A stretch of DNA of 64,000 nucleotides from Comamonas halotolerans (GCF_030162935.1 NZ_JASAUZ010000012.1:372001-436000); one strand, 5' to 3'. Positions 10,495 through 20,274 are shown, counted from the first letter of the stretch. The notes: generated from the sequence alone by a model not told the origin. A program made the numbers and translations.

Positions 10495-13400
10495 ATGATC
10501 GATCCGAGCCCCACCCCGTCACGCCAGTTACGCATTTTTGCCCGCATTGCCCGCTGGTCATTGGGCTTGGTGCTGGCTTTCTGGCTAGTTCTGGCGCTGG
10601 TTTGGGGGACTCTCCATGGATTCATTGTGCCGCGAATCGGGGAGTGGCGCGTTGAAGTCGAGCGCTTGGCGACACAGGCCTTGGGGGCTCCGGTACGCAT
10701 TGATGAGATAACGGCCAAATCGGAAGGTTTATTTCCAGCGGTGTATCTGACGGGCGTGAGCGTGCTGGATGCACAGGGGCGTGATGCGCTCAGACTGCAA
10801 AGCGTGATTGCCACGGTGTCCGCGCGTTCTTTGCTGCGTCTGGGGCTGGAGCAACTGTATATCGATGCGCCAGCACTGGATATCCGCCATCTGGCCGATG
10901 GTCGGTGGCAGGTGGCAGGTTTGGATGTGGTGCAAAGTGATTCCACGGAAAGCCCCGCGCTGGACTGGTTGCTTGAGCAGCCAGAGCTGGTGATTCAAAA
11001 AGGGCTGGTGAACTTCACGGACGAGCAGCGCACGCGTGGCACGGTGCAATGGCGCGACGTGGATGTGGTACTGCGCAATCGCCATTGGAGGCACGTGCTG
11101 CGTGTGGATGCCACCCCCGAAGCCGGAGAGGGCGAGCGCATGCAGTTGCTGGGAGCGTTTCGCCAGCCACTGCTGCCGTCCACCCAAGCGCCCTGGACCC
11201 GTTGGAGCGGTGAATGGTATGCCTCTTTGCACCTGGAGCAAGTGCCGTCGCTGCCCTGGCCGCAAGCCTGGGGCGTGCAAGCCATCCAAGGCAATGGGGA
11301 GGCGCGCGCGTGGCTGGACGTGCAGCACGGCAAACTGGTGGGAGTGACCGCCGATCTTGCTTTGCACAAGGCGCAAGTGCAATGGAGGGATGCTCAGAGA
11401 GCAGATCTGGCGCTGGAGCAGTTCAAGGGTCGTTTCGATGCCGACTGGCAAGCTCAGGGCTGGAGCTTGAGTGCCAGGAATTTCAGTTTTATCAGTCCAG
11501 GCGGTGTGCATTGGCCCAGCAGCAACTGGACGGTGAGCGCCCAAGGGCCCCACACTGCACCCACGCGCACCAGTGTGGAACTGGATTACGCAGACTTGTC
11601 CCTGGTAAGCCAGGTGGTGCAGTCATTGCCGGTACCCGCGTCGTTGCACGACGCGCTGCTTCGCTGGGCACCACAAGGCGAGTTGCGCCAGTTTCAAATG
11701 CAGTGGAAGGACGCGGGCAGCTATGAAGCCCGCGGTCAGGTGGCGCGACTCGTGCTTCAGCCGCAGGCTGTTGAAAACGACGTGGGAATACCGGGCCTGC
11801 AAGGCTTGAATGCAAACTTTGAACTGAATGCGCAAGGTGGTAAGGCTGACTTGGAAATGCAAACGGGAACTTTGCACTTCCCCGGTGTGTTCGAAGATCC
11901 CGTGATTCCTATGGATAGCCTGCAGGCACAATTGCGGTGGCAGGTCGAGAAGGGCCGTGTGAAGGTCGACGTGCCGCAAGCTCAGTTTGCCAATGCAGAT
12001 GCACAAGGGGCACTGCACGGCTTTTGGCAGATGGGTGAATACGCGCAAGATCGATTGCCCGGTTTTTTACAACTGAAAGGGGAGTTGGAGCGCGCAGATG
12101 GTGCTCGGGTGCATCGCTATCTTCCTCTTGAAGTGCCTGAAACAGCACGCCACTATGTACGTGACAGCGTCAAGCAGGGCCGGGGCAGCAAGGTGGAGTT
12201 CGAGGTGCGGGGCAATCTGCAAGACATGCCTTTCGAGAAGCCTGGAGCGGGGCGTTTTTTTATCAAGGCGCCTGTATCCCATGTTGTCTATGACTTTGTT
12301 CCGGCAAAGCTGCATACCGGCGATACGCCGCCTTGGCCGGCCTTGGACGATTTGAGCGGAACCCTGGTGTTTGAAGGCGCTGCCATGCATGTAGAGCGGG
12401 CTGCAACGGGGTTTGCCGGACACCCCAAGCTGCGTATTGGCTCAGTCGCGGCACATATTCCTGATCTCAAGACACCACATTTGAAAGTGAGCGCACAGGC
12501 TCACTCCGACTTGAATGCTGCGCTGGGCTTGGTCAAGCAATCGCCTTTGGCCGAACTGACCAGCCATGCGCTGGACAGTGCCAAGGCTCAGGGCAATGCG
12601 CAAATCGCATTTGATCTGGACTTGCCAATTGAGCATTTAGAGCAAGCCAAGGTGCGAGGTCGTGTGGGGTTCCAGAACAATGGTTTGCAGTTCAACGCCG
12701 AAACACCGTTCATGCAGCAGTTGCAGGGGGCGGTGCAGTTCCATGACCAGGGGTTTGAGTTGCTCAATGTGCAAGGTCAAAGCCTGGGTGGTGCTTTCAA
12801 AATGAGTGGTGGCATGCCTTCTGTCAAGCAAGGCGTGCGCATGCAGGTTAGCGGAACCGCTTCTGCGCAAGGTTTGCAAAAAGATGGCAACGTGCCGTTG
12901 CTGGCCCAGATTGGGGCACATGCAAACGGACAATCTACTTATACGGTGGATGTGTGGGCCAACCATGGAGCACAGAAGGTGGTGGTACGCTCCGATTTGC
13001 GCGGTATGGCATTGAATTTGCCAGCGCCCATGCACAAGAATGCGCTTGAAGCACTGGCGCTGACGGTGACGCAATCGCTCAGTGCGGACAGCACCCAGGA
13101 TTTGAGAGTGGATGTGGCGGGCAGAGGCTCTGTGAGCTATACCCAGGATACATCTGTGACGCCGTCCAAAGTGGTGCGCGGGCGGATTGTGGTGGGCAGC
13201 GCCCAACCCAGCGATGCCGATGAAGCCATCGTGGCGGCTTATGTTCAGTTGCCGGAGTTGGATGTGCCAGCGTGGATGAAAGCTCTCAAGTCCAGCAAAG
13301 ACCCGGCAGGTGAGGCGGCGCCAACAGCGACAGCAACACAGATGTGGTTGCCGCAACGCATTCGGCTGAATGTGGAGCGCCTGTTGCTCCAAGAGCGTGA

Positions 13401-14481
13401 GCTTGCAGCCGTGCAAGCCGATCTGGTGCAGTCTGAAGGGGTCTGGCGCGGCAGCTTGAATGCCAAGCATTTTGCGGGAACGATAGAGTACAAAGCGCCA
13501 GGTGGCGCAGACCCTACAGGGCGTCTGTATGCACGCTTTGCTCACCTGTCGGTGCCGAAATCCGAAGCGCAGCGTCTCAATCAAGTGCCCGAGGCCTCTG
13601 CGAATGACGACCTGGAGTCTTTGCCAGCATTGGATATCGAAGTGGAGCGCTTTGAGATTGCGGATAAGCCATTGGGCAAACTGCAGTTGAAAGCGCGCAG
13701 CACCGTGGGACAGTATGGTCGCGACTGGACGCTGGAGCAGTTTTACCTGACCACCCCGGAAGCACGCTGGAGGGCCCATGGCTATTGGGGGGCGAACGCA
13801 AGAGGAGCGCCTCGCTCCACCCACCTGAGTTTTTTGCTGGAAATGGACAGCTCAGGCAAGTTGCTGGAGCGTTTTGGCATGCCAGGGGTAATTCGTGATG
13901 GTGAAGGGCGTTTGAGCGGCAACATTGCCTGGCAAGGGGCTCCTATTACGCCTCATTGGCAGAGCATGGATGGTGGGGTGCATGTACAGGTTGAAAAAGG
14001 CCAGTTTCTGAAGGTGGAGCCAGGGATGGGAAAGTTGCTCAGTGTGCTGAGTCTGCAATCTCTGACACGGCGCATGGCGCTGGATTTCCGGGATGTGTTC
14101 AGCCAGGGTTTTGCTTTTGACTTTGTGCGTGGAGATGTCAGCGTCGAGCGAGGTGTGGCGAGCACCAATAATCTGCAGATGAAAGGTTTGAATGCTGCGG
14201 TGCTGATGGAAGGCAAAGCGAGTCTGGTCAACGAAACACAAGATCTGAAAGTGGTTGTGGTGCCAGAAATCAATGCCATGACGGCATCTTTGGCAGCCAC
14301 AGCAATCAACCCCGTGATCGGCGTTGGCAGCTTTTTGGCACAGATGTTTTTGCGTGGGCCGTTGATGGAAGCGGCAACCCGCACGTTCCGTATCCACGGG
14401 ACTTGGTCCGACCCTGTCGTGGAGCCGGTGAGTAAAAAAGCGCAGCCAGCGCCAACGTCCAAAGAAGGAGTAGCACCATGA
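10495..14481 (+). CDS. yhdP: YhdP family AsmA-like phospholipid transport protein
   Basis: This is a very large protein of about 1,328 residues with one N-terminal membrane anchor (about residues 18-40) and a long periplasmic beta-rich body. Its C-terminal part (PGMGKLLSVLSLQSLTRR, near 1175) is typical of the YhdP/TIGR02099 family. YhdP in E. coli is one of the AsmA-like bridges that carry phospholipids from inner to outer membrane. The ATG at 10495 is preferred because relatives start there; a GTG at 10483 is also in frame. Neither has a clear Shine-Dalgarno sequence. Its stop overlaps the next start (ATGA), so the amidase gene is coupled. Confidence 0.93.
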   Translation: MIDPSPTPSRQLRIFARIARWSLGLVLAFWLVLALVWGTLHGFIVPRIGEWRVEVERLATQALGAPVRIDEITAKSEGLFPAVYLTGVSVLDAQGRDALRLQSVIATVSARSLLRLGLEQLYIDAPALDIRHLADGRWQVAGLDVVQSDSTESPALDWLLEQPELVIQKGLVNFTDEQRTRGTVQWRDVDVVLRNRHWRHVLRVDATPEAGEGERMQLLGAFRQPLLPSTQAPWTRWSGEWYASLHLEQVPSLPWPQAWGVQAIQGNGEARAWLDVQHGKLVGVTADLALHKAQVQWRDAQRADLALEQFKGRFDADWQAQGWSLSARNFSFISPGGVHWPSSNWTVSAQGPHTAPTRTSVELDYADLSLVSQVVQSLPVPASLHDALLRWAPQGELRQFQMQWKDAGSYEARGQVARLVLQPQAVENDVGIPGLQGLNANFELNAQGGKADLEMQTGTLHFPGVFEDPVIPMDSLQAQLRWQVEKGRVKVDVPQAQFANADAQGALHGFWQMGEYAQDRLPGFLQLKGELERADGARVHRYLPLEVPETARHYVRDSVKQGRGSKVEFEVRGNLQDMPFEKPGAGRFFIKAPVSHVVYDFVPAKLHTGDTPPWPALDDLSGTLVFEGAAMHVERAATGFAGHPKLRIGSVAAHIPDLKTPHLKVSAQAHSDLNAALGLVKQSPLAELTSHALDSAKAQGNAQIAFDLDLPIEHLEQAKVRGRVGFQNNGLQFNAETPFMQQLQGAVQFHDQGFELLNVQGQSLGGAFKMSGGMPSVKQGVRMQVSGTASAQGLQKDGNVPLLAQIGAHANGQSTYTVDVWANHGAQKVVVRSDLRGMALNLPAPMHKNALEALALTVTQSLSADSTQDLRVDVAGRGSVSYTQDTSVTPSKVVRGRIVVGSAQPSDADEAIVAAYVQLPELDVPAWMKALKSSKDPAGEAAPTATATQMWLPQRIRLNVERLLLQERELAAVQADLVQSEGVWRGSLNAKHFAGTIEYKAPGGADPTGRLYARFAHLSVPKSEAQRLNQVPEASANDDLESLPALDIEVERFEIADKPLGKLQLKARSTVGQYGRDWTLEQFYLTTPEARWRAHGYWGANARGAPRSTHLSFLLEMDSSGKLLERFGMPGVIRDGEGRLSGNIAWQGAPITPHWQSMDGGVHVQVEKGQFLKVEPGMGKLLSVLSLQSLTRRMALDFRDVFSQGFAFDFVRGDVSVERGVASTNNLQMKGLNAAVLMEGKASLVNETQDLKVVVVPEINAMTASLAATAINPVIGVGSFLAQMFLRGPLMEAATRTFRIHGTWSDPVVEPVSKKAQPAPTSKEGVAP

Positions 14482-15296
14482 AAGTTGCAGTTTTGCAGAT
14501 GGTATCGACGCCTGATGTCGCTGAAAACCTGGCTTGCGCGCAGAAGCTGATCGCACAAGCCAGTGCCGAAGGCGCTGAACTTGTGATGCTGCCAGAGTAT
14601 TTTTGTGGCATGGGTCTGCAAGATACCGACAAGCTGTCCTGGGCAGAAGCTTTGGGGAAAGGGCCTGTCCAGCAGGCCATGGCCGTCTGGGCAAAAACCT
14701 ATCGGGTGTGGTTGGTGGGTGGCACGGTGCCGATACAAGCCAACAGCCCGCGCCATGTGCGCAATACCAGCATGCTATTCAATCCCCAGGGAGAGCGGGC
14801 TGCGTATTACGACAAAATTCACCTCTTTCGTTTTGCCACAGACACTGAGTCCTACGACGAAACCGCTGTGATTGAGGCTGGCAGCACGCCCGTGGTGGCG
14901 AAAGTGACGGATCGCTCTGGCCGGGCATGGAAGCTGGGTTTGAGTGTGTGCTATGACTTGCGCTTTCCGGAGTTGTATCGTGAACACGTGAAGCAGGGGG
15001 CAGAGATCTTGCTGGCACCTGCCGCCTTTACCTACACCACAGGCAAAGCGCACTGGGAGTTGTTGTTGCGTGCACGCGCGGTAGAGAATCAGTGCTGGAT
15101 GCTGGCAGCCGCCCAGGGCGGGCTGCATGTGAATGGTCGTCAGACCTGGGGGCACAGCATGGTGGTTGACCCATGGGGCCAAGTGTTGGCCGAGCAAGCC
15201 ACTGCCGGTGCAGGTATCAGTTATGCAGTGCTGGATGCTGCGTTTTTGCAGCAAGTGCGACGGCGCTTGCCTGCGTTGGAGCATCGTTGTTTGTAA
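14478..15296 (+). CDS. Carbon-nitrogen hydrolase, Nit2/YbeM-like
   Basis: This 272-residue nitrilase-superfamily protein has the complete catalytic triad: Glu40 in MLPEYF, Lys113 in YYDKIHLF, and Cys158 in SVCYDLRFPEL. Closest in character to the Nit1/Nit2 branch, it most likely removes the amide from deaminated glutathione, a metabolite-repair step; omega-amidase activity is an alternative. The ATG overlaps the yhdP stop by four bases. The kinase gene downstream probably begins inside its last codons, making a tightly packed operon. Confidence 0.88.
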   Translation: MKVAVLQMVSTPDVAENLACAQKLIAQASAEGAELVMLPEYFCGMGLQDTDKLSWAEALGKGPVQQAMAVWAKTYRVWLVGGTVPIQANSPRHVRNTSMLFNPQGERAAYYDKIHLFRFATDTESYDETAVIEAGSTPVVAKVTDRSGRAWKLGLSVCYDLRFPELYREHVKQGAEILLAPAAFTYTTGKAHWELLLRARAVENQCWMLAAAQGGLHVNGRQTWGHSMVVDPWGQVLAEQATAGAGISYAVLDAAFLQQVRRRLPALEHRCL

Positions 15297-17338
15297 ATCC
15301 TCTCCAACCTTGGCCATGGCAGCGCTGGCATAGTGCATGGCGCCGCTGGTCACTGTGGACCTTGCTGGTCGTTTTGGTCGCCGGCATGCTCATCATCATG
15401 GTGTGGCTGGCAGGTCGTTATGAAGCCTCGCAAGTTCAAGACAAGCTTGATCGTGATACGGCGCAGGCCGTCGTGGAAATTCGCGCCGGTCTGAACCGCA
15501 ATCTGCAGGACTTGCAGGCGGTCAATGCCCTGCACGCCACCCCGACACAATGGAGCGTGCGGGTCGCAGAAATGATGCAGGTGCGTCGAGAACTACTGCG
15601 CGTGGAATGGCGCGATGCTGACATGCGGATTCTGCATGAAGCCGAAACGCCATACCGTGCTGTGGAGTGGGATGCGGACGTGCGCGAAGAGTCGTTCAGC
15701 AATGCGGTAACGGCCTGCGCAACCGCACGGCGCACCAGCAGTCCAGCGTACTCTGCCAGCTACTTCCAGATTTTGGGAGACACCATGGGGGCTGAGCTGA
15801 TGGAGGTCTGCCTGCCGCAAATGGAAGGTGGGCAGCTCAAAGGCTTCATGGTGGGCACGTACTCGCTGCAAAACATTTTGTTGTCACAGTTGAGCAAGAA
15901 CCTCACCCAGAGCCAGGAGGTATCGTTCACCGAACCGGACGGCACGCGCCTGGCCCTGGTCGGTGCAGCATGGCGCGGATCACGGGTATTCACTTCGCAG
16001 CAACTGCTGGATTTGCCCGGCAACACCATGGTGCTGCGGATGGATAGCTGGCACCGTGCGCCCAGTGTGTTTCCGAATGTGCTGACTGCACTGGTGACCG
16101 GCATGGCGATTGCCCTGGGGTCGGTGCTGGTGGTGCTGGTGCGCGACAACCGCAGGCGTTTGCGTGCAGAGCGCGATCTGGGCGATGCACTGGCCTTTCG
16201 CAAAGCGATGGAGGATTCGTTGATTACTGGACTGCGCGCTCGAGACTTGCAAGGCCGTATCAGTTATGTGAACCCGGCGTTTTGCTCCATGGTGGGTTTT
16301 AGTGCCGAAGAGTTGCTGGGGCAAAGCTTTGCGCCGTATTGGCCGCCAGAGCTGGCTGAAGAGTATGTGCGCCGTCAGGCCAAGCGCTTGTCTGGGGTTA
16401 CCCCGCCGCCGCGGGAAGGGCATGAATCGGTATTCATGCGCAAGGACGGCACGCGTTTTCCTGTACTGATCTTCGAGGCTCCGCTCATCAATGCCCAAGG
16501 TCAGCAGACAGGTTGGATGAGTGCTTTTATCGACATCACCGAGCAGCGCCGCATGGAAGAGCTGTCGCGTGCGTCGCACGAGCGCCTGCAAGCCACGGCC
16601 CGGCTGGCGACGGTGGGGGAGATGGCTTCCTTGCTCAGCCATGAGCTGACTCAACCTTTGATGGCCATGTCCAGTTATGCCAATGGTTCGTTGAACATGC
16701 TTGCGCACGATGGCGATTTGACTCGGCTGGATGCCAGCACGCTGCGCCAACGCTTGCACGATCTCAAGTCCGCCATGCAGCGCATTGCATTTCAGGCGGA
16801 TCGTGCAGGCAAGGTGATCAAGAGTGTGCGTGACTTTGTACGTCGTCGCAGCCAGACGCATGAGGCAATCACAGCCACCGAGCTGCTGGATGCGGTGATG
16901 CCATTGGTGCGACTGCAGGCCAGTAAACTGGACGTGATGGTGAGTGTCGATATAGAACCTCGTTTGCCGCCCATGGTGTGTGACACCACTATGATTGAGC
17001 AGGTTCTGCTGAACCTGGCGCGCAATGCCATGCAGTCCATGGAAGGCGTGGAAGTGCACCAGCGCAAGCTCACCATCGCTGCCAAGTGGAGTGAGTCGAC
17101 CTCGCGGGTGGTATTTACAGTGGCCGATCAAGGCTGTGGTATCCCGCCCGAGGTAGCGGAACAGCTATTCACCCCTTTCTTCACCACCAAGCATGAAGGC
17201 ATGGGCTTGGGGCTGAGCATGTGCCGCACGGTGATGGAGCAGCACGGAGGGGAATTGCGCCACAGCAGCAATGCCCCGCGTGGTACGGTGTTTTCCTTTA
17301 GCCTTCCAGTGGCAGACGATACAGAAAAGTTAAGCTAA
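15287..17338 (+). CDS. PAS-domain sensor histidine kinase, DctS-like
   Basis: This is a membrane sensor kinase of about 683 residues. It has a membrane segment near residues 22-45, a periplasmic region to about 260, and a second membrane segment near 265-285. A PAS domain (about 307-430) precedes the phosphoacceptor helix HELTQPLMAMSSYA with His452, then an ATPase domain with N box, DQGCGIPPE and GMGLGLSMC. The domain order and the Gln-Pro after the His resemble DctS, the C4-dicarboxylate sensor of Rhodobacter. The start is uncertain: no ATG fits, and a TTG at 15287 overlapping the amidase stop is used. It is followed four bases later by its response regulator. Confidence 0.82.
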   Translation: MFVNPLQPWPWQRWHSAWRRWSLWTLLVVLVAGMLIIMVWLAGRYEASQVQDKLDRDTAQAVVEIRAGLNRNLQDLQAVNALHATPTQWSVRVAEMMQVRRELLRVEWRDADMRILHEAETPYRAVEWDADVREESFSNAVTACATARRTSSPAYSASYFQILGDTMGAELMEVCLPQMEGGQLKGFMVGTYSLQNILLSQLSKNLTQSQEVSFTEPDGTRLALVGAAWRGSRVFTSQQLLDLPGNTMVLRMDSWHRAPSVFPNVLTALVTGMAIALGSVLVVLVRDNRRRLRAERDLGDALAFRKAMEDSLITGLRARDLQGRISYVNPAFCSMVGFSAEELLGQSFAPYWPPELAEEYVRRQAKRLSGVTPPPREGHESVFMRKDGTRFPVLIFEAPLINAQGQQTGWMSAFIDITEQRRMEELSRASHERLQATARLATVGEMASLLSHELTQPLMAMSSYANGSLNMLAHDGDLTRLDASTLRQRLHDLKSAMQRIAFQADRAGKVIKSVRDFVRRRSQTHEAITATELLDAVMPLVRLQASKLDVMVSVDIEPRLPPMVCDTTMIEQVLLNLARNAMQSMEGVEVHQRKLTIAAKWSESTSRVVFTVADQGCGIPPEVAEQLFTPFFTTKHEGMGLGLSMCRTVMEQHGGELRHSSNAPRGTVFSFSLPVADDTEKLS

Positions 17339-17342
17339 TCCT

Positions 17343-17981
17343 ATGGAACCAGTGACCAATGCCACGGTATATATCGTGGACGATGATGCAGATGTGCGCG
17401 ATGCTTTGGCGTGGCTACTGCGCTCGCGCCGTCTGTATAGCGAGAGCTTTAGCTGCGCAGAAGACTTTCTGAAGATGCTTGATGAGCGGCCCGTGCCGCG
17501 TCACCCCCAGTGCTTGCTGCTGGATGTGCGTATGACAGGCATGAGTGGTCTGGCATTGTTTGAGCAGCTGAAGCAGCGTGAAGGCTTGATCGAGACAGTG
17601 CCGGTCATCTTTTTGACTGGGCATGCAGATGTGCCCACTGCCGTGCAAACCGTCAAGCAAGGTGCGTTTGACTTTTGTGAAAAGCCTTTTTCAGACAATG
17701 TGCTTGTCGATCGCATTGAGCAGGCCCTGGAGCAGTCCACGCAGTACATCGAAGAAACCGCCTTGCGCCATGCCTTGCTGAGCCGCCTGGCTGATCTGAC
17801 CGATCGTGAGCGTGGAGTGATGAGGCTTGTGGTGGAAGGCGTGCCCAACAAGCTGATCGCAGATCAACTGGATATCAGCGTGCGCACCGTGGAAGTGCAC
17901 CGCGCACGCGTGTTCGACAAGATGCAGGTGAAATCAGCCGTGGAACTGGCCAATGTGCTGCGTGCCCACGGACAACTTTGA
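17343..17981 (+). CDS. FixJ/DctR-family response regulator
   Basis: This 212-residue protein has a receiver domain (1-125; acidic pocket near residues 13-15, phosphoacceptor Asp61 in LLLDVRMTGMSG, Lys in CEKPF) and a LuxR-type helix-turn-helix (about 148-205, LTDRERGVMRLVVEGVPNK and ISVRTVEVHRARVFDKM). It is the cognate partner of the kinase just upstream. By analogy with DctSR it may control dicarboxylate uptake, but no transporter gene lies next to it here. A bidirectional terminator follows. Confidence 0.9.
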   Translation: MEPVTNATVYIVDDDADVRDALAWLLRSRRLYSESFSCAEDFLKMLDERPVPRHPQCLLLDVRMTGMSGLALFEQLKQREGLIETVPVIFLTGHADVPTAVQTVKQGAFDFCEKPFSDNVLVDRIEQALEQSTQYIEETALRHALLSRLADLTDRERGVMRLVVEGVPNKLIADQLDISVRTVEVHRARVFDKMQVKSAVELANVLRAHGQL

Positions 17982-17997
17982 GTGCCGCTGGATAAAT

Positions 17998-18030
17998 AAA
18001 AAGGCTCTGAATCAATTCAGAGCCTTTTTT
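17998..18030. terminator. Bidirectional terminator
   Basis: The stem GGCTCTGAAT (18003-18012)/ATTCAGAGCC (18015-18024) is flanked by A-run and T-run, so it works on both strands. It separates the convergent response regulator and OmpA-like lipoprotein genes. Confidence 0.88.
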
Positions 18031-18068
18031 CATGGAGCACCTGCGCTCAGGTGCTCTGTGTGTAGAGG

Positions 18069-18725
18069 TTACTGGGCACGTTCGCCCACAAAGATTTCAA
18101 CGCGACGGTTTTTCGCGCGGCCATCGGCACTGCTATTGGACGCAATGGGCTGGTAGGAGCCACGGCCTTCGGTGAAGATGCGGCTGCCACTGACACCACG
18201 TTGCATCAGATAGTCACGCGTGCTGTTGGCACGGTTGAGCGACAAGGGGTTGTTGACGGCATCGGAGCCGGTGCTGTCGGTGTGACCCACAATGCGCACT
18301 TCTGCATTCGGGCTGCTGCGCAGGCCTTCGGCAAAACGATCCAGGATGGGCGCGAAGTTGCTCTTGATGTCGTAACGACCAGTGTCGAAAGAGATGTCGC
18401 TGGGGATTTCCAGCTTCAACTGATTGTCCTGAGTTTGCACCACATTGATGCCCGTGCCTTGGGTGGCCGCTTCCATTTCTTGCTTGCGCTTCTCCTGGTT
18501 TTGAGACCAGATGTAAGTACCGATGCCGCCCAGAGCAGCACCTGCAGCAGCACCAACACCTGCTTTGCCTCCGGTTGCCTTGCTGATGGCCGCACCAGCC
18601 AGAGCGCCTACGCCTGCACCGGCTGCGGTACGTTTGGTGGTATCAGACATGCCATCGGTGGCTGCGCAGCCAGAAATCAGCAAAGCAGCAGCCACAGCGG
18701 CTGAGATGGTGAGGTTTTTGCGCAT
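18069..18725 (-). CDS. OmpA-family lipoprotein with glycine zipper
   Basis: This 218-residue outer-membrane lipoprotein has a signal peptide ending in the lipobox LISGC (Cys20), then a glycine/alanine-rich zipper segment (about 35-75). A C-terminal OmpA-like peptidoglycan-binding domain follows (about 105-215) with NAEVRIVGHTDSTGSDAVNN and SADGRAKNRRVEIF. The layout matches the YiaD/YfiB type. It probably ties the outer membrane to peptidoglycan. An inverted repeat CTACGGC/GCCGTAG (18795-18801 and 18835-18841) lies in its upstream region. Confidence 0.9.
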   Translation of the reverse strand: MRKNLTISAAVAAALLISGCAATDGMSDTTKRTAAGAGVGALAGAAISKATGGKAGVGAAAGAALGGIGTYIWSQNQEKRKQEMEAATQGTGINVVQTQDNQLKLEIPSDISFDTGRYDIKSNFAPILDRFAEGLRSSPNAEVRIVGHTDSTGSDAVNNPLSLNRANSTRDYLMQRGVSGSRIFTEGRGSYQPIASNSSADGRAKNRRVEIFVGERAQ

Positions 18726-18851
18726 GGTTTTTTCCTTTACGTTATGGGCGCTACAACCGTAGCGGAACAGGCTTCCTATTGTGGAAAGCTAAATCTACGG
18801 CCCTATCAGTCGTACTAGATGGCTGCCGTAGGAAATGCAGCCGCGGACTGA

Positions 18852-18980
18852 TCAGTCCTTGTCTTTGACCTCTTGTTGGGAATCAAGTTCCCCCTTTGAG
18901 CGACCATGAAACATGGTCCACCAGACAATCCCAAGCAAAATGAACAAAGCAAGCAAAGCTTCAAGCAAAATCAGCCCCAT
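18852..18980 (-). CDS. Small single-span membrane protein
   Basis: This 42-residue protein has one membrane helix (LILLEALLALFILLGIVWW, about residues 3-21), then a basic and acidic cytosolic tail. AGGAGAG sits about six bases ahead of the ATG at 18978-18980 (minus strand), which supports a real gene. Function is unknown. Its start codon overlaps the proposed mltA start on the other strand in a single CATG. Confidence 0.65.
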   Translation of the reverse strand: MGLILLEALLALFILLGIVWWTMFHGRSKGELDSQQEVKDKD

Positions 18981-20142
18981 GACCGTATCTCTCCTGCTCC
19001 GTGTTTCGATGGCGCTGATTGTAGGCAGCCTCGTTGCATGTTCCTCTGGCCCCCGCAAACCTTCTTCACAAGATGGCCCCGAAACTGGTTTTCCGACGGG
19101 TGAAGTGGTGGACACTGACCCTCTAGGCCCCGCTAGCTACCGTGCCAAGAGCCGCTGGCTGCCCGTGCGCTGGGCAGAGCTTCCGGGTTTTCAAAACGAT
19201 GCGTTGCATGAGGCATGGAACGCGTGGCTGCGCAGTTGTGAGCGACCTCCAGCAGCTTTGGCGGGCTTGTGCGATGACGTGCGTCGTCTGAGTATTGCAA
19301 GCATTGAAGAGCAAAGCCATTGGTTGCAGTCCAATCTTCAACCCTATCGTGTGGAGTCTCTGGATGGCAAATCGCAAGGCATGCTGACCTCTTATTACGA
19401 GCCAGAGATGGTGGGCTCGCGGGTACGCACGGCTGAGTTCAATATTCCGCTCTACCGCACGCCTGCAGGCTTTGGGGCACGCAAGCCGTGGTACACGCGC
19501 CAGCAAATTGAGACCTTGCCCGAAGCACAGGCTGCATTGGCTGGGCGTGAGATTGCATGGCTGAATGATCCGGTTGAGGCACTGGTGCTGCACATCCAGG
19601 GCTCGGGCCGCCTGCGCATCACCGAGCCCGATGGCAGCGTGCGGCAGATTCGTCTGGCCTATGCAGGCACCAATGACCAACCTTACAAGAGTGTGGGCCG
19701 CTGGTTGCTGGACCGTAACCTGATCACGGATGCCAGCTGGCCCGGCATCAGTGCATGGATTGCGGCCAACCCCAGGCGTGTTCAGGAGATGCTCTGGAGC
19801 AACCCGCGCTATGTCTTCTTCAAAGAGGAGCCCCTGGAGGGCATTGATGCGCAGTTTGGCCCCAAAGGGGCGCAAGGCGTGCCGCTGACGCCCGGTCGCT
19901 CGATTGCGGTGGACCGAGGCAGCATTCCCTATGGAACACCTGTGTGGATGTATTCCAAGGGCATGGAGGTGGAGTACAAGCGCCTGGTGCTGGCACAGGA
20001 CACAGGCAGTGCCATTGTGGGAGCCGTGCGGGCGGATTACTTTATGGGTTGGGGCAAAGAGGCGGGAGACTTGGCGGGGCGCATCAAGCAGCCATTGCGG
20101 CTGTGGGCGTTATGGCCCAAAGGTATGCCGGTGCCTAAATAA
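18979..20142 (+). CDS. mltA: Membrane-bound lytic murein transglycosylase A
   Basis: MltA cuts the glycan strand of peptidoglycan to leave 1,6-anhydro ends, anchored in the outer membrane as a lipoprotein. The roughly 387-residue protein has a signal peptide with lipobox LVAC (Cys21), the MltA barrel domain (about 125-280; QGMLTSYYEPEM), and a C-terminal 3D domain with the three Asp motif (LVLAQDTGSAIVGAVRADYFMG). The start is uncertain: ATG 18979 gives a compact lipoprotein signal but lacks a clear ribosome site, and ATG 18940 is also open. Confidence 0.92.
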   Translation: MTVSLLLRVSMALIVGSLVACSSGPRKPSSQDGPETGFPTGEVVDTDPLGPASYRAKSRWLPVRWAELPGFQNDALHEAWNAWLRSCERPPAALAGLCDDVRRLSIASIEEQSHWLQSNLQPYRVESLDGKSQGMLTSYYEPEMVGSRVRTAEFNIPLYRTPAGFGARKPWYTRQQIETLPEAQAALAGREIAWLNDPVEALVLHIQGSGRLRITEPDGSVRQIRLAYAGTNDQPYKSVGRWLLDRNLITDASWPGISAWIAANPRRVQEMLWSNPRYVFFKEEPLEGIDAQFGPKGAQGVPLTPGRSIAVDRGSIPYGTPVWMYSKGMEVEYKRLVLAQDTGSAIVGAVRADYFMGWGKEAGDLAGRIKQPLRLWALWPKGMPVPK

Positions 20143-20233
20143 GGCACTTCTTGCGTGGTGGCGCGCATGAGCGACCATGAAAACCCATTGCGACTGTAGC
20201 TTGCAGGGTGACAACGAGCAAATGCGTAGCCGT

Positions 20234-20262
20234 AAAAAAGCAGCCGTAAAGGCTGCTTTTTT
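20234..20262. terminator. Bidirectional terminator
   Basis: AAAAAAGCAGCC (20234-20245) pairs with GGCTGCTTTTTT (20251-20262) around a GTAAA loop. It serves the convergent mltA and MFS genes. Confidence 0.88.
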
Positions 20263-20274
20263 ATGGGCAGGCAG

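Noticed and set aside
12637..13824. A 395-codon open frame antisense to yhdP
   Set aside because: No ribosome site or recognisable domain; yhdP is continuous through the region.
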